Shown here: positions 1-5,188 of the stretch, in pieces
Layout: each line of letters opens with the position of its first letter
How positions within the stretch are numbered: the stretch's first letter is position 1
NCBI GenBank assembly: GCA_902780985.1
Contig: CACZHN010000177.1
Span: 1 to 5,193, forward strand
DNA from: an uncultured Lachnospiraceae bacterium
GTDB lineage: Bacteria > Bacillota_A > Clostridia > Lachnospirales > Lachnospiraceae
Reading direction: 5' to 3'
Length of the DNA stretch: 5,193 nt
The notes under the pieces: model-generated
Databases searched by the model: none
Seen by the model: only the letters and a program-made list of their open reading frames with translations
What the model was told of the DNA's origin: nothing
Program-made: the position numbers and the translations under genes

Positions 1-223
1 CTTCCGTGGTCTCTTCTTCGGTTACCTCTTCGGTGGTGGCTTCCGTGGTCTGCTCCTGTGTCGTGGCGTGAGTAATATGCTCCGTCACCTGAGTTACTTC
101 CTCCTCTTCCTGCTTTCCGCGCCCGAACATGTCCGGGAACAAAAAGAAAATAACCGCACCGCAAAAGCCCAGTACAAGCGCGATCTCCAAAACCGTTACA
201 AGTATCTTCTTTACAATATCCAT
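1..223 (-). CDS. N-terminal part of a membrane-anchored protein with a Thr/Glu-rich linker (cut by window edge)
   Basis: The first 74 residues are visible and the gene runs off the left edge. It begins MDIVKKILVT at the ATG whose complement is 221-223. Residues 7-30 are a continuous hydrophobic stretch with lysines just before it, so this is a single N-terminal membrane anchor or uncleaved signal. No lipobox or obvious signal peptidase site follows. From residue about 38 the chain is highly acidic and then Thr/Glu-rich, with units such as TTEATTEE, which look like a flexible extracytoplasmic spacer. The functional domain should lie beyond the window and cannot be named. A weak AGGA ribosome binding site sits about 8 nt before the start. 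The gene follows a strong terminator and so is probably its own transcription unit. The linker style matches that of the lipoprotein gene just upstream. Confidence 0.8.
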   Translation of the reverse strand, partial: MDIVKKILVTVLEIALVLGFCGAVIFFLFPDMFGRGKQEEEEVTQVTEHITHATTQEQTTEATTEEVTEEETTE

Positions 224-259
224 AATAAATCCTGTATTTCCTATTTTTTCTGTCCTATT

Positions 260-265
260 ATTATA
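260..265 (-). promoter_or_regulatory. Putative -10 box for the membrane-anchored protein gene
   Basis: On the minus strand the hexamer TATAAT is a perfect -10 consensus. It lies 36 nt before the start codon at 223 and downstream of the lipoprotein gene's terminator. No good -35 hexamer is seen 16-18 nt upstream, so the promoter is either weak, activator dependent or a chance match in AT-rich DNA. Its position, between a terminator and a gene start, is the main support. Confidence 0.4.
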
Positions 266-295
266 CACTATTTTCCCAATATCCGCTAATCAGGC

Positions 296-337
296 AAAAA
301 AATGCCCCGCAGACCGTTACATTTCGACCTGCGGAGC
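296..337 (-). terminator. Rho-independent terminator of the lipoprotein gene
   Basis: Read on the minus strand, GCTCCGCAG (329-337) pairs with CTGCGGGGC (304-312), giving nine base pairs with one G-U. Four more weak pairs can extend the stem inward, leaving an eight-base loop. The stem is followed at once by ATTTTTTT (296-303). A GC-rich stem plus U tract starting 20 nt after the stop codon at 357-359 is a textbook intrinsic terminator. No T tract follows the stem on the plus strand, so it acts only on leftward transcription. Confidence 0.93.
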
Positions 338-356
338 AAGAAAAAATCCTATTCAA

Positions 357-1253
357 TTACTTACCTTCAAATGCCTTGTAGCATTCGAGAAGGCTTACGG
401 AATCAGGGGTCTGAGTCCATTTAAGTGTAGTCTCCGACTTTGTGTACTTATCAGACGGGAACTTTGTATTTGTTATGTTGTTAAACTCATCTTCGGTAAT
501 TTCCTTCTCCGACGGATATTCCGTATATGTTACCGCATCCTCGTTGCAATGTCTGTTAGCCAGCGATTCCTGTCTGTAGCTGCCGTTCTCAAATGTAAAG
601 CTCATAACGGTTTCTCCGCCCTCACCGGCCGACACTTTATACACATCCGAACATACGTAGAAATATTTGTCGCCGTCCTTAAATGTAAGGAAGTTTCCGT
701 CTATTACAAAATCCGGAAACGGTACACCTTCGTCTAATCCGTCATCACAAGCCACAAGCCCGTCATATGTTGAATCAACCTCATATATTTTTGCATAGGT
801 GAAATGACCTGTTCCGCCGCTGGTTGCCACGATAATCTCAGCTCTGTCGTTATGGTCCAGATCCGTTACGGTGTAGTAAGCATCATCTCCCTGACTCTCC
901 CACATAGCTCTGTCCTGACCTATAATCTCGATCATACCCTTTTCTACGCCGTCTTTGCTGCGCATTCCCTCTTTGCCTTCTTCATCGGCTGCGCTGTCGT
1001 CGGCTTCCGGTTTATCCGTTGCTTCTGTCGCAGCTTCACTTGCAGCTTCCGTTGCTGCCTCTGTTGTTGCTTCGGTTGTTGCTTCGGTCTCACTTGCTGC
1101 TTCTGTAGTTGCCTCGGATGTAGCCTCGGTTATTATTTCCGTACCTGTTTCCGCAGCATCAGCCTTTTGGTCTGCTGTTCCGCATCCGAATAACGCCCCT
1201 GTCATCATAAGTGTCATACCCACTGCCGTAATACCTTTAATGTTTCGTCTCAT
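357..1253 (-). CDS. Secreted lipoprotein with Thr/Ala/Glu repeat linker and a DxDxN-loop domain, function unknown
   Basis: This 298-residue protein starts MRRNIKG. It has a positively charged n-region, a hydrophobic core and a lipobox LFGC ending at Cys24, so it should be lipidated and held on the outer face of the membrane. Residues 37-80 are a low-complexity linker of xxEA tetrads; residues 81-105 are acidic and also look disordered. The folded domain spans about 106-298. It contains DLDHNDRAEI (131-140), which resembles the calcium-binding-type DxDxN/D loop followed by a beta strand, common in surface lipoproteins of Clostridia. Four cysteines (169, 201, 236, 291) lie in the domain and could form disulfides. 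I do not recognise a specific family. The start is supported by GAGGA 7 nt upstream and a good promoter. The gene has its own terminator and is probably monocistronic, with possible read-through from the upstream export operon. Confidence 0.93.
   Translation of the reverse strand: MRRNIKGITAVGMTLMMTGALFGCGTADQKADAAETGTEIITEATSEATTEAASETEATTEATTEAATEAASEAATEATDKPEADDSAADEEGKEGMRSKDGVEKGMIEIIGQDRAMWESQGDDAYYTVTDLDHNDRAEIIVATSGGTGHFTYAKIYEVDSTYDGLVACDDGLDEGVPFPDFVIDGNFLTFKDGDKYFYVCSDVYKVSAGEGGETVMSFTFENGSYRQESLANRHCNEDAVTYTEYPSEKEITEDEFNNITNTKFPSDKYTKSETTLKWTQTPDSVSLLECYKAFEGK
1014..1145 (-). repeat. In-frame imperfect 12-bp tandem repeats encoding xxEA tetrads
   Basis: Codons 37-80 of the lipoprotein gene encode about nine copies of a four-residue unit ending in Glu-Ala (TSEA, TTEA, ATEA, ASEA). 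The phase is interrupted by two residues near 55-57. At DNA level these are diverged 12-bp tandem units. Arrays like this can change length by slippage or unequal recombination without breaking the frame, so copy number may differ between strains. The product is probably a flexible spacer that lifts the folded domain off the membrane. Confidence 0.8.
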
Positions 1254-1257
1254 TTAA

Positions 1258-1288
1258 CTATCCTCGCTTTTTCATATTAATGCCCCTT
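1258..1288 (-). promoter_or_regulatory. Possible leader minicistron in the lipoprotein 5' UTR
   Basis: On the minus strand AAGGGG (1283-1288) stands 7 nt before an ATG (1273-1275) that opens a five-codon ORF, MKKRG, ending in TAG at 1258-1260. The ORF covers the GAGGA (1261-1265) that serves the lipoprotein start and ends 4 nt before it. The layout would allow translational coupling or control of access to the main ribosome binding site. It is equally explained as chance in a short UTR. Confidence 0.2.
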
Positions 1289-1310
1289 AATGTCTCGCAA
1301 CATCAACCAT

Positions 1311-1339
1311 TTTATAGCACTCGGAATTACGTATTTCAA
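1311..1339 (-). promoter_or_regulatory. Sigma-A-type promoter of the lipoprotein gene
   Basis: On the minus strand the -35 box TTGAAA (1334-1339) and -10 box TATAAA (1311-1316) are separated by exactly 17 bp. Each differs from consensus at one position. The predicted start near 1304 gives a 5' UTR of about 50 nt ahead of the GAGGA ribosome binding site and the ATG at 1253. This supports the lipoprotein gene being transcribed independently of the operon upstream. Confidence 0.75.
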
Positions 1340-1384
1340 GACACTTAATGACATTTTCAGCAATATTAATTTATTCATAAAATG

Positions 1385-1403
1385 TGTAACATAAAATGTT
1401 ACA
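1385..1403. repeat. Perfect 8-bp inverted repeat at the stop codon of the GntR gene
   Basis: TGTAACAT and ATGTTACA form perfect 8-bp arms around a 3-base loop and cover the regulator's stop codon (1399-1401). A 9-bp direct repeat CATAAAATG also occurs at 1376-1384 and 1390-1398, 14 bp apart. The stem is AT-rich and no T run follows on either strand, so it is a poor intrinsic terminator. It may be a weak terminator or 3'-end stabiliser of the operon mRNA, or a protein-binding site upstream of the lipoprotein promoter. Confidence 0.5.
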
Positions 1404-1773
1404 TCTCGTCGAACAACATATCCAGAATATCATTTAATTCCTTTTTATCTATACCGTTCATTTTTGCCTTATCCACCGCGCTCTGAAGCAGTTCCTCAAT
1501 CTGACGCATATTCTCTTCCTTCAGGAATTCGGCATTCTGAGCCTTTACAAAACTACCCTTGCCCGTATAGGTTTCGATGAATCCGTCACGCTCAAGTTCC
1601 TCGTAAGCACGCTTTGTGGTGATAAGACTTATGCGCATCTGCATGGCGAGATTACGCATCGAAGGGAGAGCCTCCCCGGGGGTCAGCTCTCCGCTCATGA
1701 TCATTGCTTTTATTTGATTAACGATCTGAAGATATATCGGATCGTTAGATGAATTCGAAATTATTATATCCAT
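1399..1773 (-). CDS. GntR-family transcriptional repressor, YtrA subfamily
   Basis: The 124-residue product has the short YtrA-type layout: an N-terminal winged helix-turn-helix (about 10-77) and only a short helical tail (about 82-124) for dimerisation, with no large ligand-binding domain. Diagnostic stretches are DPIYLQIVNQIK (11-22), the GELTPGEALPSMRNLA segment (28-43), a recognition helix region with TTKRAYEELERDGFIE (52-67) and the wing GKGSFV (71-76). YtrA-type regulators commonly repress adjacent ABC transporter operons and derepress under envelope stress or on binding a small effector. Here the gene is last in the operon, 3 nt after the protease stop codon, with its GGAG ribosome binding site inside the protease's final codons. 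The likely target is the inverted repeat at 5071-5101, giving autorepression. The inducer is unknown. The family call is firm; the operator assignment is inferred. Confidence 0.93.
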   Translation of the reverse strand: MDIIISNSSNDPIYLQIVNQIKAMIMSGELTPGEALPSMRNLAMQMRISLITTKRAYEELERDGFIETYTGKGSFVKAQNAEFLKEENMRQIEELLQSAVDKAKMNGIDKKELNDILDMLFDEM

Positions 1774-1776
1774 AGG

Positions 1777-2625
1777 TTACTCTCCATATCTGCGGCTCAT
1801 ATATATCCAGCACGGAATACCGATGATCATTGATGATATGACCATACACAGTCCTATCCGGAAGTTCTTTCCGGCAACCGACTCCGTCGAAAGAAAAACC
1901 GAAGCCAGTGGATTGCATATCGTATCTATCACAGCATGGGCGATGATTGCTGCAATAACGGAATCCGTCATCTTGCGTACCATCTGTAGCATGGCTCCAC
2001 CGAATATGCAAAATACACACATCAGAAGTATATTCGTTACCGGGAATCCCGGCGCTTCTTTTCCGAAGTTAAGGCCTGCTCCGATAAGCGGAGGTATATG
2101 CCAGAGTCCCCAGATTATACCGCCGACTATTATTGAACCGTGAAATCCGCAGATTTTTTCCAGTTTGTCATAGAGGAAGGCTCTCCATCCGAGTTCCTCA
2201 CCGATCAAAATGAAAAATGCTATATATGCATTTATACTGTATAATGCTATCCCTGCCGTAACCTCCAGGGCTCCGCCCTCAGCCTTCACGGTAAATCCCG
2301 ATCCGGTGGCGATCGTCATCAGAATACAATTGGATATTCCGAAAACTATCGGCAGCAATATCGACAGGAAATATCCTTTAAAATTTCCCGTAAACTTCGG
2401 AAAGAGTATATCATCTTTAAAGCCCTCTTGAAAGATGTATCTTGTTGCTATACATCCGATTGCCGGACTGAAGCATGCGAGATAATAGAAAAGCATATTT
2501 AGTCCGGTCTTCTCCGAAAAGATATCGCCGTCCGGATATGCACCCCACCAGCAGCTCATCATGATACCGAAAGTGATGATAAGGAATACACCGATCTGCT
2601 TTAAAAGACTTTTCTTAGATGTCAT
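1777..2625 (-). CDS. CPBP (CAAX/Abi-type) intramembrane metalloprotease
   Basis: This 282-residue, very hydrophobic protein has about eight predicted membrane segments (roughly 8-27, 42-64, 83-107, 123-145, 164-182, 193-213, 222-240, 255-275). It carries all three CPBP motifs: EELGWR (143-148, the EExxxR motif), WGLWH (172-176, the FxxxH motif with Trp in first place) and HAVID (230-234, the HxxxN/D motif). The glutamates and histidines that activate water or bind metal in this family are therefore intact, and the enzyme is probably active. Bacterial members include bacteriocin-immunity and peptide-maturation proteins as well as many of unknown substrate. The ATG overlaps the end of permease 2 by 11 nt, and a GGGGG-rich ribosome binding site lies about 9 nt upstream. 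Its place inside an ABC export operon suggests work on the exported peptide, on an attacking peptide or on a membrane regulator. That role is inferred. Confidence 0.92.
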   Translation of the reverse strand: MTSKKSLLKQIGVFLIITFGIMMSCWWGAYPDGDIFSEKTGLNMLFYYLACFSPAIGCIATRYIFQEGFKDDILFPKFTGNFKGYFLSILLPIVFGISNCILMTIATGSGFTVKAEGGALEVTAGIALYSINAYIAFFILIGEELGWRAFLYDKLEKICGFHGSIIVGGIIWGLWHIPPLIGAGLNFGKEAPGFPVTNILLMCVFCIFGGAMLQMVRKMTDSVIAAIIAHAVIDTICNPLASVFLSTESVAGKNFRIGLCMVISSMIIGIPCWIYMSRRYGE

Positions 2626-3382
2626 CCCTCAGCACCCCCTTTCTGTAAACCTTGCAGGATATCCTGTATGAAATGTAATACGCCGGAACCACCAGATGTG
2701 TAATCACCGCAGCTTCGATAATATTTATATATGTCAGCTTATTCAGAAACCTCCGGACTTCTTCCGATAATCCTTCATATCCATCATCCCGGGAAAAGAC
2801 TCTTATGACAGTCTTAATTACTCCGTCTTCTGCCATCAACCACTCTATATTTCCGAACAAAAGATATATAAGTACTATAACTGTCAGCCCCGTGGTGATG
2901 AGTATTCTTATCGTCCCGGCTTTATCTGTTCCAAATCGAAATGCGAGAGGCATCTCAAAAAGATTCAGGAAAAGATTGAAAAGAATGATCGCCAGCGTCA
3001 GTATTGACATATCAATTGCCGTTCCCGTTACCAGACTGTATACCAGATCATTTACCACACTCAGTGCATAGGCTGTAAAGTACAGAAGAAATACAGTCAT
3101 ATATTTTGCTGCTACTATTCCCCGGGATCCTTCAGAAAGAGATATCCCGTAAAATCCCCATGCTTTTCCTGAATCCGTCTTCATCAGATTACCGTAATTT
3201 ATAACTGCCAGATATAAAACTATAGAAAAATCCGTTATTCCGGCCATAGCTTTGAAAACTGCCGGTGCTTTCACGATCAGCGAAAAAACCATAAGGCATC
3301 CGCCGAGCACTATGATACTGATAGCAGAGAATATCAATTTAGTTTTTATAAGATAAAGATCTTTATAAATCAGTCCTCTCAT
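2615..3382 (-). CDS. ABC-2-type transporter permease (second subunit)
   Basis: The 255-residue product has about six hydrophobic segments (roughly 16-37, 47-66, 90-117, 126-147, 158-177, 217-238), as expected for an ABC-2 export permease. It opens MRGLIYKDLYLIKTK, an amphipathic N-terminal motif typical of the ABC2_membrane_5-like group. The motif is nearly repeated in the neighbouring permease (KDxYL at 7-11 in both), so the two are probably diverged paralogues that form a heterodimer with the shared ATPase. A soluble stretch at about 178-215 separates the last two membrane segments. Its start overlaps the permease 1 stop by 4 nt (ATGA), with AGGG 8 nt upstream, pointing to coupled translation and equal subunit amounts. 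The Pfam assignment is from memory of the N-terminal pattern; the substrate is not predictable. Confidence 0.85.
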   Translation of the reverse strand: MRGLIYKDLYLIKTKLIFSAISIIVLGGCLMVFSLIVKAPAVFKAMAGITDFSIVLYLAVINYGNLMKTDSGKAWGFYGISLSEGSRGIVAAKYMTVFLLYFTAYALSVVNDLVYSLVTGTAIDMSILTLAIILFNLFLNLFEMPLAFRFGTDKAGTIRILITTGLTVIVLIYLLFGNIEWLMAEDGVIKTVIRVFSRDDGYEGLSEEVRRFLNKLTYINIIEAAVITHLVVPAYYISYRISCKVYRKGVLRDDI

Positions 3383-4161
3383 ACGTGCTTCCCTTCTCTT
3401 TCTACAATTCTGACCGATATCATATAAAATATCGCCGTCATCACCAGAACAGATGCTATAGGTACGATATACAGCATTTCAATATGCTGTTTAAGTCCTT
3501 TAATTATCTCTACTGCCTTCTCAACCATAGCCTCCTTATCCGATATTACCAGAGTTATTATTGTCGGAGGCACAAGCAGTATCAGCATAACACCGGCCTT
3601 TATTATATCGGCCTTGAGACTCGACTTTCCCTTGTACATATACTCGAATATCATAAAGAATCCTGTCATTACCATAAATATCGATGAAGACAGAACCAGA
3701 AGAACCGTTCCCAGATGACTTCCCAAAACATCCAGAACAACTCCCATGGAAGGATTAACTCCCGATATCATGTTCAGCAAATTGAAGCCGATTATACCGA
3801 GGATTATGCTTATGGCATACAAGCAGATCAGCAGTAAATACCTCTCTCCCACTGCTGTCTTCGCTTTAACACCCGAAGCGGAAAGATAATTATGCCATCC
3901 TATGTTATAATCCTTACGTATAAATACAGGAACCTGTTCCTCGGATATTACAAACCAGAACCCACCAAGGATACCGAAATAGTTCGCACACTGCGTTATA
4001 TCCGAAGACAGTTGGCTGCCATATGCGTATTTGGCGATATTTCCGTACTTGCAGGATAATACGCCAAGCAGTCCTATGAGAAATGTACCCAGATATATCC
4101 CCATCGTGATAAGGAAACTTTTTCTCATAAGATATATGTCCTTACAGAATAATTGTTTCAT
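3379..4161 (-). CDS. ABC-2-type transporter permease (first subunit)
   Basis: The 260-residue membrane protein opens MKQLFCKDIYLMRKS, the same amphipathic motif as the downstream permease. About six membrane segments follow (roughly 16-36, 60-76, 106-130, 148-175, 187-207, 229-252). A loop at about 77-103 and a short extracytoplasmic stretch at about 208-228 lie between them. The protein ends in a basic tail. It should pair with the next gene's product as the translocation pore driven by the ATPase encoded just upstream. The start is 13 nt after the ATPase stop. Its AAGGGG ribosome binding site overlaps that stop codon and lies 9 nt before the ATG. The call rests on topology, operon position and the shared N-terminal motif rather than on a catalytic signature. 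Confidence 0.85.
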   Translation of the reverse strand: MKQLFCKDIYLMRKSFLITMGIYLGTFLIGLLGVLSCKYGNIAKYAYGSQLSSDITQCANYFGILGGFWFVISEEQVPVFIRKDYNIGWHNYLSASGVKAKTAVGERYLLLICLYAISIILGIIGFNLLNMISGVNPSMGVVLDVLGSHLGTVLLVLSSSIFMVMTGFFMIFEYMYKGKSSLKADIIKAGVMLILLVPPTIITLVISDKEAMVEKAVEIIKGLKQHIEMLYIVPIASVLVMTAIFYMISVRIVEREGKHV

Positions 4162-4174
4162 ATCGTGTTTCCCC

Positions 4175-5050
4175 TTAGTTCCATTCCGCCTTATCTCGGT
4201 TTACATAAAACAGCATTATCTCTTCAAGTGTAGTCTTATCAATGACCGCGCCCGAGTACTTCTTTGCAGTCTTGCTGCGGTCGCTCACCATTATATCCAC
4301 ACCGAAGTCCGTTACCCTTGCACTGATGTAATCTTCTCTTTCGAATTCCTTAAAGTCCTTTTTAGAAACCTTCACAAGTCCGTGGTTATCAAGAATCTCA
4401 TCCTTTATACCGGTAAGAAGGAGCTTGCCCTTATCGATAAATGTAACCCTGTCCGCTATTTTCTCCAGATCCGATGTAATATGTGATGACATGAGAATCG
4501 AATTATCCTCATCCTGCAGATACTCAAGGAAGATATCCAGGATCTCATTTCTTACAACCGGATCAAGGCCCGTTGTGGCTTCATCCATTATGAGAAGCTT
4601 TGCTTTGTGGGAAAGTCCCGCTGCTATCTGAAGCTTCATCTTCATACCCTTTGAGAACTGTCCGAACTTCTTCTTATACGGCAGCTGGAATCTTTCGAGA
4701 TAGCTCATAAAGGTCTCCTCATCCCACTGCTTCCATATTCCTCTCATTATCCTGTTCAGCTGCTTAGCCGAAAGATCATCATTAAAAGGAAGCACATCAA
4801 ATATGGCCGCAATCTCTTCCTTTACTTCATATTCATGCTCCGGCATCTCCTTACCGAGAAGACGTATCTCACCGCTGTCCCACTTCAGGATATTGAGAAG
4901 CGAATTTATCGTAGTCGTCTTCCCTGCTCCGTTCTGTCCGATAAATCCCATAATGCTTCCCTTCGGAACATTGAAACTTATATTATCCAGCGTAAAGCCG
5001 TCATACTTCTTCGTAAGATTCTTAATTTCGATTGCATTTTCGTAGTCCAT
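4175..5050 (-). CDS. ABC transporter ATP-binding protein (YtrB-like exporter ATPase)
   Basis: The 291-residue cytoplasmic ATPase powers the two permeases encoded next. Visible motifs in order are Walker A GQNGAGKTT (38-46), a Q-loop region AAIFD (81-85) with Asp85 where Gln is usual, signature FSKGM (132-136) in place of LSGGQ, Walker B LLIMDE (152-157) with the catalytic Glu157, D-loop GLDP (161-164) and switch His190 in SSH. Residues about 215-291 form a C-terminal extension after the nucleotide-binding domain. The length and altered signature fit the YtrB-like ABC-2 exporter ATPases, which often accompany YtrA-type GntR regulators. Being first in the operon, it has the strongest ribosome binding site, AGGAGG 6 nt before the ATG, and lies directly under the operator-promoter. 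ATPase identity is essentially certain; the transported substrate (peptide, antibiotic or lipid) is unknown. Confidence 0.96.
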   Translation of the reverse strand: MDYENAIEIKNLTKKYDGFTLDNISFNVPKGSIMGFIGQNGAGKTTTINSLLNILKWDSGEIRLLGKEMPEHEYEVKEEIAAIFDVLPFNDDLSAKQLNRIMRGIWKQWDEETFMSYLERFQLPYKKKFGQFSKGMKMKLQIAAGLSHKAKLLIMDEATTGLDPVVRNEILDIFLEYLQDEDNSILMSSHITSDLEKIADRVTFIDKGKLLLTGIKDEILDNHGLVKVSKKDFKEFEREDYISARVTDFGVDIMVSDRSKTAKKYSGAVIDKTTLEEIMLFYVNRDKAEWN

Positions 5051-5056
5051 ACTAAA

Positions 5057-5062
5057 CCTCCT
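5057..5062 (-). promoter_or_regulatory. Consensus ribosome binding site of the ATPase gene
   Basis: AGGAGG on the minus strand ends 6 nt before the ATG at 5050. It is a full anti-Shine-Dalgarno match and fixes the ATPase start at this codon. It is stronger than the internal sites of the operon, which suits the first gene. Confidence 0.9.
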
Positions 5063-5070
5063 GCGGTTTA

Positions 5071-5101
5071 TATATTGTATATATTAGATATACACAATAT
5101 A
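5071..5101. promoter_or_regulatory. Inverted-repeat operator, probable binding site of the GntR/YtrA-type repressor
   Basis: Two 14-bp arms, matching at 13 of 14 positions, flank a 3-bp centre (CTA on the minus strand). The arms read TATATTGTGTATAT and ATATATACAATATA on that strand. Inside them GTGTAT faces ATATAC, which fits the GT...AC symmetry described for GntR-family sites of the YtrA group. The repeat covers the -10 box and runs to about +19, so bound repressor would block RNA polymerase. The only regulator in the operon is the YtrA-type protein encoded at its end, which makes autoregulation the simplest reading. The repeat is seen directly; which protein binds is inferred. Confidence 0.8.
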
Positions 5102-5124
5102 CTACGCGTATATATACATGTCAA
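5096..5124 (-). promoter_or_regulatory. Sigma-A-type promoter of the ABC exporter operon
   Basis: On the minus strand a perfect -35 box TTGACA (5119-5124) and -10 box TATATT (5096-5101, one mismatch) are separated by exactly 17 bp. The expected start is near 5089, giving a leader of about 40 nt. This should be a strong promoter when free, which fits tight control by the overlapping operator. The spacer holds palindromes GTATATATAC (5108-5117) and TACGCGTA, which might be extra protein contacts. Confidence 0.85.
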
Positions 5125-5141
5125 GCATAAAAATGAAACAG

Positions 5142-5188
5142 GGGGACGGAGGTCAAGTATTCAAAATGAATACTTGACCTCCGTCCCC
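5142..5188. repeat. Perfect 22-bp inverted repeat (hairpin), REP-like palindromic element
   Basis: Arms 5142-5163 and 5167-5188 are exact reverse complements around an AAA loop. They begin GGGGACGGAGG and end CCTCCGTCCCC. The element sits 17 bp upstream of the operon's -35 box. No T run follows on either strand, so it is not a standard intrinsic terminator, though the RNA hairpin would be extremely stable. GGGGACGG/CCGTCCCC ends are, as I recall, typical of dispersed palindromes in Clostridia, some linked to REP-associated tyrosine transposases. That link is inference. The right boundary may continue past the window edge. Confidence 0.8.

Noticed and set aside
129..737. 202-codon plus-strand open frame
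   Set aside because: It crosses the promoter region of the left gene and a strong terminator, and runs antisense to the lipoprotein gene. The predicted protein is Cys/Arg-rich with no domain and no ribosome binding site.
1014..1145. Repeat array as a possible CRISPR
   Set aside because: The units are 12 bp, in frame, diverged at codon level and lack unique spacers. It is a coding low-complexity linker.
955..1257. Plus-strand open frame with an Ala/Ser/Val repeat protein
   Set aside because: It is the mirror image of the xxEA tandem codons on the minus strand. The repetitive look comes from the lipoprotein linker.
1745..2020. 91-codon minus-strand open frame
   Set aside because: It is out of frame within the CPBP protease and the start of the regulator, both of which have clear family motifs.
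1823..2431. Two plus-strand open frames opposite the protease gene
   Set aside because: They are antisense to a well-supported CPBP gene and have no recognisable domain or start signal.
5142..5188. Hairpin as an ordinary intrinsic terminator
   Set aside because: No U tract follows the stem on either strand. The next bases are mixed sequence, and no gene end is visible beside it.
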